DNA from: Prescottella agglutinans
Lineage (GTDB): Bacteria; Actinomycetota; Actinomycetes; Mycobacteriales; Mycobacteriaceae
Reading direction: 5' to 3'
Length of the DNA: 64,000 nt
Assembly (NCBI RefSeq): GCF_004011865.1
Contig: NZ_RKLP01000015.1
Location: 1-64,000, forward strand
The notes under the pieces are model-generated. The model saw only the letters and a program-made list of their open reading frames with translations. It ran no database searches and was not told the DNA's origin. The first letter of the stretch is position 1, and each line of letters starts with the position of its first letter. Position numbers and translations under genes: made by a program. Below, in pieces: positions 52,244 through 61,567 of this stretch.

Positions 52244-53452
52244 ATGAGTAATCGCACGTTCGTCATCGGCGTGGGTATGACCAAGTTCGAGAAGATCGAG
52301 TCTCGTGACTGGGAGTACCCGGACATGGTCTCCGAGGCGGTCGGCACGGCGCTCGCCGACGCAGGGATCTCCTACGACCAGGTGCAGCGCGCCGCGGTCG
52401 GCTACGTCTTCCAGCCGTCGTGCGGCGGCCAGCGGGCGCTGTACGAGACGGGGCTGACCGGCATCCCGATCGTCAACGTCCACAACAACTGCGCCACCGG
52501 TTCCAATGCGCTCATGATGGCCCGTGAGTGGGTGCAGGGCGGCATCGTCGACGTCGCCCTCGCGGTGGGCTTCGAGAAGATGACCAAGAAGTCGCTCGTC
52601 GGCGACGGCACGCTGCCGAAGGTCACCACGCTCGACAACCACCTGAAGATCATGACGGCCAAGCACGAGTGGGGCCATGGCCCCATGACGGCACAGCTGT
52701 TCGGCAACGCCGCCCTCGAGCACATGGAGCGTTACGGCACCACTGCCGAGCAGATCGCATCCGTCGCGGTCAAGAACCACAAGCACTCGGTGAACAACCC
52801 GTACGCGCAGTTCCGCGACGAGTACACGCTGCAGCAGGTGCTGGACGACAAGATGATCCACGCGCCGCTCACCCGCTCGCAGTGCTCGCCCACGTCGGAC
52901 GGTGCGGGCGCCGCAGTCGTCGTCAGCGAGCGGTTCGTGCGCGAGCACGGCCTCGAGGATCAGGCCGTCGAGATCGTCGCGCAGGCCCTGACCACCGACA
53001 CCGCGGAAGCTTTCGCGGACAAGTCGATGATCGATGTCGTCGGTGCTCCGATGACGAAGGCCGCGGCCGCGCAGGTGTTCGCCGCGTCGGGGCTCACGAT
53101 CGACGACGTCGACGTCATCGAGTTGCACGACTGCTTCGCGATCAACGAGATCATCACGTACGAGGGCCTGGGACTGTGCCAGCCGGGCGAGGGCGGCAAG
53201 CTCGCCGAGTCCGGCGCCACCACATACGGAGGCAAGGTCGTGGTGAACCCCTCGGGCGGACTGATCTCGAAGGGCCATCCGCTCGGCGCGACCGGCCTGG
53301 CGCAGTGCGCCGAGCTGACATGGCAGCTGCGCGGTCAGGCCGACGCCCGTCAGGTCGACGGTGCCCGTGTGGGTCTGCAGCACAACCTCGGTCTCGGTGG
53401 TGCGTGCATCGTCACGCTGTACCAGGCCGGGACCATCTCCAAGGAGTCGTAA
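52244..53452 (+). CDS. SCP-x-type thiolase / lipid-transfer acyltransferase (Ltp-like)
   Basis: A 402-aa thiolase of the SCP-x family. NRTFVIGVGMTKFEK at the start, Cys83 in NNCATGSNAL, HDCFAINE and the NPSGGLISKGHPLGATG block are characteristic. Relatives include Ltp1-4 aldolases/thiolases of sterol side-chain removal. ATG 52244 gives the family's usual start; a GTG at 52229 overlaps the upstream stop. It shares one base with the hydratase start. Thiolysis or retro-aldol cleavage (as Ltp2) are both possible. Confidence 0.85.
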   Translation: MSNRTFVIGVGMTKFEKIESRDWEYPDMVSEAVGTALADAGISYDQVQRAAVGYVFQPSCGGQRALYETGLTGIPIVNVHNNCATGSNALMMAREWVQGGIVDVALAVGFEKMTKKSLVGDGTLPKVTTLDNHLKIMTAKHEWGHGPMTAQLFGNAALEHMERYGTTAEQIASVAVKNHKHSVNNPYAQFRDEYTLQQVLDDKMIHAPLTRSQCSPTSDGAGAAVVVSERFVREHGLEDQAVEIVAQALTTDTAEAFADKSMIDVVGAPMTKAAAAQVFAASGLTIDDVDVIELHDCFAINEIITYEGLGLCQPGEGGKLAESGATTYGGKVVVNPSGGLISKGHPLGATGLAQCAELTWQLRGQADARQVDGARVGLQHNLGLGGACIVTLYQAGTISKES

Positions 53453-54324
53453 TGCCCATCGATGTGAAGGCCGTGCTGTCGGCCGAACCGACTGTGCGCG
53501 AGGCCAACTGGACCGAGCGTGACGTCCTGCTGTACCACCTGGGTCTCGGTGCGGGCGTGAACTCGCTCGATCCCGCCGAGCTCGGCTGGGTGTACGAGAA
53601 GGGCGTGCGGGTCCTGCCGACGTTCGCGATGGTCGCGGGCCAGGGCGTCTCGGCCGGCACGCTGAAGCCGGCCGGGATGAACATGCCCGGCATCGACATC
53701 GACCTGCGCAAGATCCTGCACGGCGGGCAGGCGCTGACGCTGCACGCACCGATCCCGACGTCGGGCTCGGCCCGGATCTCGTCGCGTGTCGCCGACGTGT
53801 GGGACAAGGGCAAGGCCGCGGTCATCGTGCTGGAGCAGTCCGCGACGGACCTCGACGGAAACCCGTTGTGGACCACGGGCATGCAGATCTGGGCGCGCGG
53901 CGAGGGCGGGTTCGGCGGCGACGCCGGGCCGGAGGTGACCAACACCGTTCCCGAACGCGACGCCGACAAGGTCCTCGTCTCGCCGACCAGCACGCAGCAG
54001 GCGCTCGTGTACCGCCTCAGCGCCGACATGAATCCGCTGCACGCCGATCCGGCGTTCGCGCAGATGGCCGGTTTCGACCGCCCGATCCTGCACGGGCTCG
54101 CGTCGTACGGCGTGGTCTGCAAGGCCGTCGTCGACGGTCTGCTCGGCGGCGATCCTGCTCGCGTGCAGAGCTACTCGGTGCGCTTCGCGGGCTCGATCTA
54201 CCCGGGCGAGACCATCGAGACGTCCGTCTGGCAGGACGGAGATCGACTCACCCTGCTCGCGACCTGCCCCGAGCGTGACGGGCAGCCGGTGCTGACCCAC
54301 GCGACGATGGAGGTTCGCTCGTGA
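53452..54324 (+). CDS. Hsd4B-like 2-enoyl-CoA hydratase (MaoC double hot-dog)
   Basis: A 290-aa two-hot-dog-domain hydratase. The hydratase-2 motif is complete: Asp192 and His197 in DMNPLHADP, then GFDRPILHG. The N-terminal LLYHLGLGAG and WDKGKAAVI blocks follow Rv3538 (Hsd4B). It hydrates the enoyl-CoA produced by the FadE34-like enzyme, giving an R-3-hydroxyacyl-CoA. It overlaps the SCP-x gene by one base and the thioesterase gene by four, so the operon is tightly coupled. Confidence 0.88.
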   Translation: MPIDVKAVLSAEPTVREANWTERDVLLYHLGLGAGVNSLDPAELGWVYEKGVRVLPTFAMVAGQGVSAGTLKPAGMNMPGIDIDLRKILHGGQALTLHAPIPTSGSARISSRVADVWDKGKAAVIVLEQSATDLDGNPLWTTGMQIWARGEGGFGGDAGPEVTNTVPERDADKVLVSPTSTQQALVYRLSADMNPLHADPAFAQMAGFDRPILHGLASYGVVCKAVVDGLLGGDPARVQSYSVRFAGSIYPGETIETSVWQDGDRLTLLATCPERDGQPVLTHATMEVRS

Positions 54325-54971
54325 AGGTCGGTGACCACCCGACGGTCGAGACCCATCCGCATCGCACCGTCCTGACGTCGGCGCCGCAGGATGCACCGGT
54401 CGACCGTGCGACCGCCGCGGCCCGCCGCGTGATCGACGCGATGCTGCGGACCGATCGCGGCAACGCGAATCTCGACCGTGTCGCGGAGGAGTTGAACAGC
54501 ATCGCCGACCACCTCGAGGAGCACGCTCCCGAGGTGGCCGAGCGGATGATCGACATGTGGAGCGGCGAGGGCGTCACCAGGCATGACCCGATCACCGGTC
54601 CGGAGAACGCAATCGCGCCGCCGCTCGTGCTCGAAGGACTCGAGGACGGTTCGGTTCAGGGCGTGGTCACGCTGACGCTGCCGTACCAGGGTCCGCCCGG
54701 GTGCGTGCACGGCGGAGTGTCGTCGCTGATCCTCGATCACGTGCTCGGTGTCGCGAACGCGTGGGGCGGCAAGGCCGGCATGACCGCACAGCTCAACGTG
54801 CGGTACCACAAGCCGACGCCGCTGTTCGAGCAGCTGACCGTCACCGGCAAGCAGATCTCGGTGGACGGGCGAAAGATTCACACCGTCGGCGACATCAAGA
54901 ACGCCGCCGGCGAGGTGTGCGTGTCGGTGGAGGGACTGTTCATCGACGCGGCGGTACCGCGTCCGCGGTAA
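54321..54971 (+). CDS. PaaI-family hot-dog thioesterase
   Basis: A 216-aa protein with a C-terminal hot-dog domain. GPPGCVHGGVSSLILDHVLG contains the PaaI-type HGG motif, and LNVRYHKPTP follows. The N-terminal 70 residues are helical and unassigned. It should hydrolyse acyl-CoA thioesters, perhaps to free CoA from dead-end steroid CoA esters. The GTG start overlaps the hydratase stop (GTGA). Last gene before a terminator. Confidence 0.83.
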   Translation: MKVGDHPTVETHPHRTVLTSAPQDAPVDRATAAARRVIDAMLRTDRGNANLDRVAEELNSIADHLEEHAPEVAERMIDMWSGEGVTRHDPITGPENAIAPPLVLEGLEDGSVQGVVTLTLPYQGPPGCVHGGVSSLILDHVLGVANAWGGKAGMTAQLNVRYHKPTPLFEQLTVTGKQISVDGRKIHTVGDIKNAAGEVCVSVEGLFIDAAVPRPR

Positions 54972-54985
54972 CTGAAGTCGATTCG

Positions 54986-55034
54986 GCTGAAGGGTCCCTT
55001 CGTGCGCTGTGCGCGCGTGAAGGGACCCTTCAGC
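54986..55034 (+). terminator. Terminator of the side-chain operon
   Basis: Perfect 16-bp inverted repeat (arm GCTGAAGGGTCCCTTC), 17-nt loop, followed by TCTTCT. It lies between the thioesterase and the next SDR. Confidence 0.75.
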
Positions 55035-55056
55035 TCTTCTGGGAGAGGGGATCGTT

Positions 55057-55845
55057 GTGGGAAAGCTCGACGAGAGGGTCGCGATCGTCACCGGCGCCGG
55101 CATGGGCATCGGACGCGGGATCGCGGGTGCGTTCGCACGTGAGGGCGCGAACGTGCTGGTGGCCGAGATCGACACGGCCGCGGGTGAATCGACCGCCCAG
55201 TGGCTGCGGGACGAGTGGGGCGTCAAGGCCGAGTTCCTGCAGACCGACATCACCGACAAGGACCAGGTGCACGCCATGGTCGACGGGGCGGTGGCGCAGT
55301 TCGGTCGGCTCGACATCCTCGTGAACAACGCGTGGCGCAGTTCGGGATTCGCTCGCTTCGAGAACATGACGGACGAGCAGCTGCGGGGCGGCTTCGACAT
55401 GGCCGTCATGGCCGCGTTCTGGGGTATGCAGCGGGCCCTGCCGGAACTGGCGAAGCGTGGCACCGGCCGCGTCATCAACCTGGCCAGTCTCAACGGTGTG
55501 AACGCGCACATGTACTCGGTGCACTACAACGCCGCCAAGGAGGCGCTGCGGACGCTCACCCGCACGGCTGCCCGCGAGTGGGCGCCGAAGCAGGTGTGCT
55601 GCAACGTGATCTGTCCCGGCGCGCAGAGCGAGGCGTACCGCCGGGTCAAGGAGGCGAATCCGCAGATGGCGGCGTCCATGGCGGAGGCGAACCCGATGGG
55701 ACGGATCGGTGATCCGCTCGACGACATCGGTCCGGTCGCGGTGTTCCTCGCGAGCGACGACTCCCGGTACGTCACCGGCAACACGCTCTTCGTCGACGGC
55801 GGCGGTCACATCAACGGCGTGCAGTGGGCGCCCCAGGTGGACTGA
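55057..55845 (+). CDS. SDR-family oxidoreductase
   Basis: A 262-aa classical SDR: TGAGMGIG near residues 12-19, NNAWRSS at the NNAG position and YNAAK in the active site. GTG start with GGGAGAGGGG upstream. It resembles the SDR at 27693 in the middle (NNAx, FFLASDDS) and could oxidise a hydroxyl on the ring or side chain. It follows the side-chain operon across a terminator, so it may be expressed by read-through or its own promoter. Confidence 0.82.
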   Translation: MGKLDERVAIVTGAGMGIGRGIAGAFAREGANVLVAEIDTAAGESTAQWLRDEWGVKAEFLQTDITDKDQVHAMVDGAVAQFGRLDILVNNAWRSSGFARFENMTDEQLRGGFDMAVMAAFWGMQRALPELAKRGTGRVINLASLNGVNAHMYSVHYNAAKEALRTLTRTAAREWAPKQVCCNVICPGAQSEAYRRVKEANPQMAASMAEANPMGRIGDPLDDIGPVAVFLASDDSRYVTGNTLFVDGGGHINGVQWAPQVD

Positions 55846-55858
55846 CGCTGGGGCGCCC
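55826..55858. terminator. Inverted repeat at the SDR stop codon
   Basis: Arms GGGCGCCCCAG and CTGGGGCGCCC, perfect 11 bp, overlapping the SDR stop. A second smaller pair ACTGACG/CGTCAGT overlaps it. It probably terminates both converging transcripts. Confidence 0.6.
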
Positions 55859-55864
55859 GACCCG

Positions 55865-56278
55865 TCAGTTGAAGGGGGTGTCGACGACGCTGCCGTACGA
55901 GCTGCCGAAGCTGCCCGTGGACGTGCTGCCGAGGCTGCCGCTGGAGCTGCCCAGGCCCAGGCTGCCGAGACCCAGGCTGCCGAGACCCAGGCTGCCGGTG
56001 GCGGGCTGGCCGCCGATGATAATGGTCGCGCTGCCCAGGTTTCCGGTATTGACGCCGCCGAAAGGCCCGAGCAGCGTCTGCATCCCGCCGGACGGATCGA
56101 ACGAGCCGAGCGAGCCGAACGGGCTCGGCTCGGGAATGACGAGCGCGCCCGCCGTGCTCGGCGCAAAGGCCGTCAGCGCCGCCGCGGCGCCCGCGGCCAG
56201 CACGACCGTCCCGAGAGCCGCTCGCACGCGCGATCGTTTCGTCGTCGACCGCCGTGCCGTCGGGTCGTTCACCACCAT
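55865..56278 (-). CDS. Secreted Gly/Leu/Ser-rich repeat protein
   Basis: A 137-aa protein with a basic N-region (RSTTKRSRVR), a hydrophobic Ala-rich core and probable cleavage near STAGA. The mature part is low in charge and Gly/Ser/Leu-rich, with an LGSLG-type repeat near residues 95-115 encoded by a 15-bp tandem repeat. No enzyme domain is seen. It resembles small cell-wall-associated proteins of mycolata. AAGGAG lies eight bases before ATG 56278. Confidence 0.68.
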   Translation of the reverse strand: MVVNDPTARRSTTKRSRVRAALGTVVLAAGAAAALTAFAPSTAGALVIPEPSPFGSLGSFDPSGGMQTLLGPFGGVNTGNLGSATIIIGGQPATGSLGLGSLGLGSLGLGSSSGSLGSTSTGSFGSSYGSVVDTPFN

Positions 56279-56463
56279 GATTGAGCTCCTTCTGTCGATG
56301 TTTTGACGTATAGAACACGACAAGAGGGCCGCCGGTGGTGAGAACGGGCGGATTCGCTCCGATTGTTTGTTCCGCGGGAATCCTTCGGAGACCTCAGCTT
56401 CCTCGATCGCCGCCTGTCCGAAAGATCCAATCGCGCGACCGAGGCTGCCCCTAGCCTGGTGCC

Positions 56464-56853
56464 ATGACTCCTCAGTTGAATGCGATCGGGCTCGTCACTA
56501 CGGATCTCGCTGCATCCCTGCGGTTCTACCGCCTTCTCGGTCTCGACATCCCCGCCGACGCCGAGTCGCAGCCACACGTCGAGGCGGTCGCCGGCGGGGT
56601 CCGCCTGATGTGGGACACCGTCGAGGTGGTCGAGTCGTTCGGCGGCCCGTACACCCCGCCCACCGGCGATTCCCGCGTCTCGCTCGCGTTCGCGTGCGAC
56701 GGCCCCGCGGAGGTGGACGAGGTGTGGGCGCGGCTCGCGGAGGCCGGGCACGGGGAGGTCGAACCGTTCGACGCCCCGTGGGGTCAGCGCTACGCGACCG
56801 TGAAGGACCCCGACGGCAACGGAGTGGACCTGTTCGCGCCGTTGCCGGGCTGA
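56464..56853 (+). CDS. VOC-family (glyoxalase-like) protein
   Basis: A 129-aa single VOC domain protein: LNAIGLVTTDLAASLRFYRLLG at the start and VKDPDGNGVDLFAPL at the end. Activity unknown; it could be a small-molecule resistance or lyase protein. It stands alone on the plus strand. Its 3' end overlaps the convergent AraC gene by 64 bp, an unusually long antisense overlap. Confidence 0.78.
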   Translation: MTPQLNAIGLVTTDLAASLRFYRLLGLDIPADAESQPHVEAVAGGVRLMWDTVEVVESFGGPYTPPTGDSRVSLAFACDGPAEVDEVWARLAEAGHGEVEPFDAPWGQRYATVKDPDGNGVDLFAPLPG

Positions 56854-57518
56854 CGCAGATTCCCGAAGGGGCGGCCGGTGATGCGACGGGACTCGCGGAT
56901 GAGGTGGGCCTGGTCCACGTAGCCGCACTCGGCGGCCACGACGGCCGACGGAGTTCCGAGCCGAGCGAGGTCCCGGGCCCGCTGCAACCGGAGGATGCCG
57001 GACAGGGTCTTGGGCCCGTAGCCGAAGCTCCGCGTCCCCAGTCGGTGCAGTGCGCGGGCGGACAGCCCGACGGTGTCCGCCACCTCGGCGACGGACCGGC
57101 CGGCGGCGAGCAGGCGGGCGGTCTCGGTCACGACCGGTCCGGGGGATCCGACCTCCGCGAGTCGCGCCCGGGTGAACGCCTCGAACACATCCGCCGCATC
57201 GTGCGGGTCCAAGCCGACGAACCCCGCAGCGGCCCGCCGACCGATCACGTCGGCCAGCGGAACCCGCCGATCACGCAGGTGTGCGGCGGGGACACCGAGC
57301 AGGTGGGGAAGCACCCCGGGCGGGAGCCGCAGTCCGACGCCGGGCACCGATGAGCCGGCCACCGCGAACGGCTGCGTGTCGGGTCCGGCGACGACGACGT
57401 CGCCGGACCGCCACACCAGGTCCATGCAGCCGTCGGGCAGCACCGAGCCGTCGGTGGAGCGGACGCTGTGCCACACCACCGCTCCCGGAACCACGCGCGA
57501 CGGGTGCTCGCTGTACAC
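56790..57518 (-). CDS. AraC-family transcriptional regulator
   Basis: About 242 aa. A C-terminal double HTH of AraC type spans roughly residues 150-225 (SVAEVADTVGLSARALHRLGTRSFGYGPKTL...AAECGYVDQAHLIRESRRITG). The N-terminal half contains DGCMDLVWR, common in the DUF6597 sensor type. GTG 57518 is chosen; no ATG is near. It is the last gene of the six-gene minus-strand operon with SnoaL, LLM, EthD and FadD genes, and may control it. Confidence 0.78.
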   Translation of the reverse strand: MYSEHPSRVVPGAVVWHSVRSTDGSVLPDGCMDLVWRSGDVVVAGPDTQPFAVAGSSVPGVGLRLPPGVLPHLLGVPAAHLRDRRVPLADVIGRRAAAGFVGLDPHDAADVFEAFTRARLAEVGSPGPVVTETARLLAAGRSVAEVADTVGLSARALHRLGTRSFGYGPKTLSGILRLQRARDLARLGTPSAVVAAECGYVDQAHLIRESRRITGRPFGNLRQPGNGANRSTPLPSGSFTVA

Positions 57519-57549
57519 GGCCCCAGTACAGCACGCGGGGCCGACAGTC

Positions 57550-58074
57550 TCAGCCCAGCCGCAGGCGCAGGGCGTCGAGCGGATCGGAGCCGTCGCGACG
57601 ACCGCGCGGTCCGTCGCCCTCCGGCATCGTGAGCCGACCGGCGTCGGAGCGGGTCCACTCCCGGACCGCCCAGCGTTCGGCGATGGCCCACTTGCCGTCG
57701 CGGCGCTCCATGAGGTCCACGTATCGGCAGCCGCTCGTGAAGTTGACCATGCCGATGCCCTCGCCGCCGCCCCAGTGTGCTGCGGTGGAGTACGCCTCGC
57801 TGACGGCGAAGTCGCCGTGGAGTTCGACCAGGTGATTGCCGATGTGGTGCATGGTGCCGCCGATCGCCCGCAGCTTGGGCTCCACCCACGTGACGAAATC
57901 GTCCACGCTGCCGTCGAATCCGGTGTGATGGTCGATCGCGTCGGGGTGGTAGGCGTCGCGCACCAGATCGAAGTCGAGGCGGTCGATGCCGCGGCAGTAG
58001 CGCATGACCACCTCGTAGATGGCCTGCTTGTCGAGCAGTTCGGCAATCGCCGTGTCCCTGTCCAACGTCGTCAT
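57550..58074 (-). CDS. SnoaL_4-type dehydratase-fold protein
   Basis: A 174-aa NTF2-fold protein. MRYCRGIDRLD gives the Tyr/Asp pair and MHHIGNHLVEL the His of the scytalone-dehydratase-like pocket. A 30-residue charged tail follows the domain. It overlaps the LLM gene by four bases (ATGA). A hydroxysteroid or hydroxyacyl dehydratase is a reasonable guess. Confidence 0.8.
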   Translation of the reverse strand: MTTLDRDTAIAELLDKQAIYEVVMRYCRGIDRLDFDLVRDAYHPDAIDHHTGFDGSVDDFVTWVEPKLRAIGGTMHHIGNHLVELHGDFAVSEAYSTAAHWGGGEGIGMVNFTSGCRYVDLMERRDGKWAIAERWAVREWTRSDAGRLTMPEGDGPRGRRDGSDPLDALRLRLG

Positions 58075-58994
58075 CGCGTCGCCTCCGCAGTGTCCTCGAT
58101 CCTGGACTTCAGTCCTACCGCCCAGTCGATCAGCTCCGGAACCTCTTCTCCCACTGTGCAGAAAGTGGCAGGTCGGAAGACTGCGACCGTCGCGCCGGCG
58201 GCATGCCAGGACAGGGCCTTCTCGGCGGTGGCATCCAGGTCGACGGTGCCGTTGTCGCGGCGCTCGGGAGACACCGACACCTGCACGACGGGGGAGCGGG
58301 GGTCGCGACCGTGCGCCTCGAAGGTGCCGCGCAGGAGCGCGACGCTGTCCGAGAAGGTCTGCATGTCAGCGGGATTGACGGTCCAGCCGTCGGCGACACG
58401 GGCGATGCGGTCGAAGTTGCGCTGACTCGGACCGAACCCGAAGATCACCGGCACCCGGTCCTGTACCGGCAGCGGTCGGGCATGGAAGTCCTCGAACGAG
58501 AACTCGCGGCCCCGGAAGGTGGCCGGCGCGTTGGTCCACAGTTCGCGGCACGCGCGGACGGTGTCCTCCATGCGGCCGAAGCGCGCGTCGAACGGCATGT
58601 TGGTGGCCGTGTACTCGGCCTCCTGCCAGCCGCCGCCCATCCCGATCGCGGCGCGGCCCTCGGACAGCCGGTCGAGGGTGGCGATCTGCTTGGCCAGCAG
58701 GACCGGCGGTCGCACCGTGGCGATCAGGACCGACACATTGAGCAGCGCGCGCTCGGTGACGGCCGCGACCGACGACAGCAGCGACAGCGGCTCGTACCAG
58801 TCGTGTTCGATCGGGAACGGGAAGCCGTTGGTGCGCACCCGGTCCGCGTGCGCGGCCGCGTTGAAGCCGAGATGATCCCCGGTGGAGATCATGTCGATTC
58901 CCGCGCGGTCCGCGGCCGCGGCTACGTCGAGCACCGGGCGGATCCGTCCGGCGAAGAGGTTCTCGGCTCCGAGAATGTTCAGACCGACCTGCAT
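58071..58994 (-). CDS. LLM-class F420-dependent-type oxidoreductase
   Basis: A 307-aa luciferase-like protein. TIM-barrel signatures GDHLGFN, GRAAIGMGGGWQEAEY and PVIFGFGPSQRN are typical of the F420-dependent TIGR03621/TIGR03560 group of actinobacteria. It follows the EthD gene after 18 bp and overlaps the SnoaL gene. Reaction unknown; a hydride transfer to or from an intermediate of the operon is likely. Confidence 0.82.
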   Translation of the reverse strand: MQVGLNILGAENLFAGRIRPVLDVAAAADRAGIDMISTGDHLGFNAAAHADRVRTNGFPFPIEHDWYEPLSLLSSVAAVTERALLNVSVLIATVRPPVLLAKQIATLDRLSEGRAAIGMGGGWQEAEYTATNMPFDARFGRMEDTVRACRELWTNAPATFRGREFSFEDFHARPLPVQDRVPVIFGFGPSQRNFDRIARVADGWTVNPADMQTFSDSVALLRGTFEAHGRDPRSPVVQVSVSPERRDNGTVDLDATAEKALSWHAAGATVAVFRPATFCTVGEEVPELIDWAVGLKSRIEDTAEATR

Positions 58995-59012
58995 GGTGCT
59001 CCTGTTCCGCGG

Positions 59013-59381
59013 CTACGCGTTCGGCAGCTCGCTCGTCGTTGTGAACTCGTCGACCACGAACTGCAGGGTCTTGGACATGTCCAGGAAGAGGTTCGCGTCC
59101 GCCGCCACGGGGCCGCCGATCGCGGGATCGGCGTGCGCGGCGAGCATGGCCTCGTAGCCGGCCCGGTCCTCGAACCACATCTCGGTGATGACGTCGAAGA
59201 TCGGATCGGCCACCCCGGGCGCCCGCACGCTGTCGGTGAGGTCGACGAAGTTGCGGCGGTACTCCTTGATCTGCGGGAACGACCGCAGGATCAGCGGGAC
59301 ATGGATGGTCTCGTAGTGCTCGATGAACTGTCCTCGGGTCAGTTCGGACTTACGGGCGAGCAGCGCTACAGCTTTGAACAT
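59013..59381 (-). CDS. EthD-domain protein
   Basis: A 122-aa dimeric alpha-beta barrel protein of the EthD family. ARKSELTRGQFIEHYETIHVPL and a C-terminal strand are typical. EthD itself is required for ethyl-tert-butyl-ether degradation in Rhodococcus; other members decarboxylate or cyclise small compounds. It lies 39 bp downstream of a SnoaL gene, inside the FadD-led operon. Confidence 0.8.
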   Translation of the reverse strand: MFKAVALLARKSELTRGQFIEHYETIHVPLILRSFPQIKEYRRNFVDLTDSVRAPGVADPIFDVITEMWFEDRAGYEAMLAAHADPAIGGPVAADANLFLDMSKTLQFVVDEFTTTSELPNA

Positions 59382-59420
59382 GGATCCTTCCTCATCAAGA
59401 TCATTTGGGAGGGAAGATTC

Positions 59421-59903
59421 TCACAGAGTGCGCTGCGCGTGCTCGCCGAGGTTCCCGACCAGGTCGATGCAGGTCAGTCGCTGCGTGAACACCCACTCGC
59501 CGTCGACCACGGCGAAGGCGTCGAAGTAGCGGCCGGCCAGAATCGGCTGCAGGGGAAGGTTTTCGGTGGCCTGCAGCACCGTGAAGTACGACAGCGACGT
59601 CGCACCGCGGCAGTCGTCCGCCACCTCGACACGCAGGTTGGTGACCACGTGCTTGGTACGGGGTCGCGGGGGTGTGCCGTGCATCCGGATGAAGCTGCGG
59701 CACGCGTCCAGGACGCCGCACGGGTCGGAGTCTCGCACCGGCCCGAGCGGCGTCCCGTTCCCGTCGCACTGCCCGTACACCGCGTGCGCGAACAGATCCG
59801 CGACCTCCTCCAGCCGCGCCTCGTCGATCAGGTGCGTGTACAGGTGGGCGAGGTCGCGGATCGCCTCGACGGCGCCCAGGCGCTCGACCGTCCAGGCGGT
59901 CAT
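59421..59903 (-). CDS. SnoaL-like (NTF2-fold) protein
   Basis: A 160-aa NTF2-fold protein. LYTHLIDEARLEEVADLF gives the Tyr/Asp pair and RTKHVVTNLRV the His. The start ATG overlaps the FadD stop by one base (59901-59905), so translation is coupled. Probably a dehydratase or isomerase acting on the CoA ester made by the ligase or a later product. Confidence 0.78.
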   Translation of the reverse strand: MTAWTVERLGAVEAIRDLAHLYTHLIDEARLEEVADLFAHAVYGQCDGNGTPLGPVRDSDPCGVLDACRSFIRMHGTPPRPRTKHVVTNLRVEVADDCRGATSLSYFTVLQATENLPLQPILAGRYFDAFAVVDGEWVFTQRLTCIDLVGNLGEHAQRTL

Positions 59904-61567
59904 CAGACCTGGATCTCGCGGCGGATCATCTTGCCGGTCGCGTTGCGCGGCAACAGGTCCGTCGTGAGGCGCCACTTCGTCGGCACCTTGAAGTACGACA
60001 GGCGCTCGGACGCGAACTCCCGCAGTTCCTCCTCGGTGACGGTCTCGCCGGGGACCACCACGACCACGGCCGAGACCTCCTGGCCCAGGTCGGGGTGCGG
60101 GGTGCCGATGACCGCGCACTCCTGCACCGCCGGGTGCTCGTCGAGGGTCTGCTCGATCTCGGTCGGGTACACGTTCTCGCCGCCCCGCAGGATCAGGTCG
60201 GAGCGACGTCCGGTGAGGCGCAGGCGCCCGTTCTCGACGACGCCGTAGTCACCGGTGCGCAGCCAGCGGTCCGGGGTGATCGAGTTCGCGGTCGCGTCGG
60301 GGTCGTTCCAGTAGCCGAGCATGACGAACGGGCTGCGCACGCACACCTCGCCCTCCATGCCGTCCGGCAGCCACTCGCCGAACGGGTCGCGGATCTCCAT
60401 GCTCACCGTGAGGATCGGCCGGCCCAGCGTGCCCGGGTACTCCTCGAGTTCCGCGGAGCTGGCCACGGCGATCGCGGTGCTGCACTCGGTGAGCCCGTAG
60501 CTGTCGACGAGCGCATTGCGGGCGAACGGAACCTGTTCGCGCAGACGGTCCTTGAACGCGATCGACGACGGCGCCGACGCGAGCGAGAACGCCGTCAACG
60601 ACGACAGGTCGTACTTGTCGAGGTTGCCGTGCTCGAGCAGGCGCGAGGCCATCGTCGGGACCGCACCCCAGTTGGTGACCCGTTCGCGCTCGATGAGGGA
60701 GAGGATCCGGTCGACGTCGAACGAGCCCTGGTTCATGACCAGTGCGCCGCCCATCGCGAGGCGCGGCACCGCCAGGTTGTGCAGGCTCGCGATGTGGAAC
60801 AGCGGGGAGGTGAGCAGGTCGCGCATGTGCGTCGGCACGTTCGGATCGAACTGCTTGCCCGTGAATGCCGCCATGATCGCGCCGTTGTAGCGGTGGTAGT
60901 CGACGACGGCGAGCAGGTTGCGGTGCGAGTGCAGCGCACCCTTGGGGCGACCGCTGGTTCCGGACGTGAAGAGGATGACGGACGGATCGTCCTCGTCCAC
61001 CTCGACGACGGGGCGGTCCGCGCCGGCGAACTCGGCGAACAGTCGGGGCAGGTCCTCCTCCATGGTCAGCACCGTGATGCCGGTGGTGTCGACGTCGGCG
61101 AGGGCGGCCGCGCGCTTGGCGTCGGCGATCAGCACCTTGGGCGTGCTGTGCTGCAGGCCGTACTCGATCTCGCGGGGGACCCACCAGCCGTTGAGCCCGA
61201 CGGTGATGGCGCCGAGCGCCTGCGTCGCCCAGAACGAGGTGACCCATTCGGGGGTGTTGGCGGCGAGGATCGCGACACGGTCGCCCTTCGCCACGCCGTA
61301 CCGCTCCTGCAGGGCGGCTGCCAGCGCGTAGGCGTCGGCGGCGTGCTGGGTGTAGGACACCCGGCGGTCCTGGGTGACCAGGTAGTCGCGATCGCCCCAC
61401 TTGACGGACTCGGCCAGCAGCTCGCCCACGGCCTTGTTCCGATTCTTCATGACCGGCATCCGGGTACCGAGGACCGTTTCCTCGACGATCTCGAACGGCC
61501 CGCCGGGGCCCGTGAGGCGGGACATGACCTGATCCAGGTGCAGTTGCGGATCTGCGGGGGCAGTCAT
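59903..61567 (-). CDS. Acyl-CoA synthetase (ANL superfamily)
   Basis: A 554-aa AMP-forming ligase. P-loop [13 protein letters not shown], the YGLTECS motif, TGDYG and [20 protein letters not shown] (A8) are present, and the catalytic Lys is in [13 protein letters not shown]. It differs from both FadD19- and FadD17-like enzymes here, so a distinct acid is activated; a bile-acid-type side chain is possible. It heads a six-gene minus-strand operon and is divergent from the FadD17-like gene. Confidence 0.85.
   Translation of the reverse strand: MTAPADPQLHLDQVMSRLTGPGGPFEIVEETVLGTRMPVMKNRNKAVGELLAESVKWGDRDYLVTQDRRVSYTQHAADAYALAAALQERYGVAKGDRVAILAANTPEWVTSFWATQALGAITVGLNGWWVPREIEYGLQHSTPKVLIADAKRAAALADVDTTGITVLTMEEDLPRLFAEFAGADRPVVEVDEDDPSVILFTSGTSGRPKGALHSHRNLLAVVDYHRYNGAIMAAFTGKQFDPNVPTHMRDLLTSPLFHIASLHNLAVPRLAMGGALVMNQGSFDVDRILSLIERERVTNWGAVPTMASRLLEHGNLDKYDLSSLTAFSLASAPSSIAFKDRLREQVPFARNALVDSYGLTECSTAIAVASSAELEEYPGTLGRPILTVSMEIRDPFGEWLPDGMEGEVCVRSPFVMLGYWNDPDATANSITPDRWLRTGDYGVVENGRLRLTGRRSDLILRGGENVYPTEIEQTLDEHPAVQECAVIGTPHPDLGQEVSAVVVVVPGETVTEEELREFASERLSYFKVPTKWRLTTDLLPRNATGKMIRREIQV

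Noticed and set aside
58149-58163. TCCCACTGTGCAGAA, a two-mismatch match to the IclR-type consensus
   Set aside because: It lies inside the LLM coding region. Without a genome scan it cannot be told from chance, so it was not counted, although it is about 75 bp upstream of the SnoaL start.
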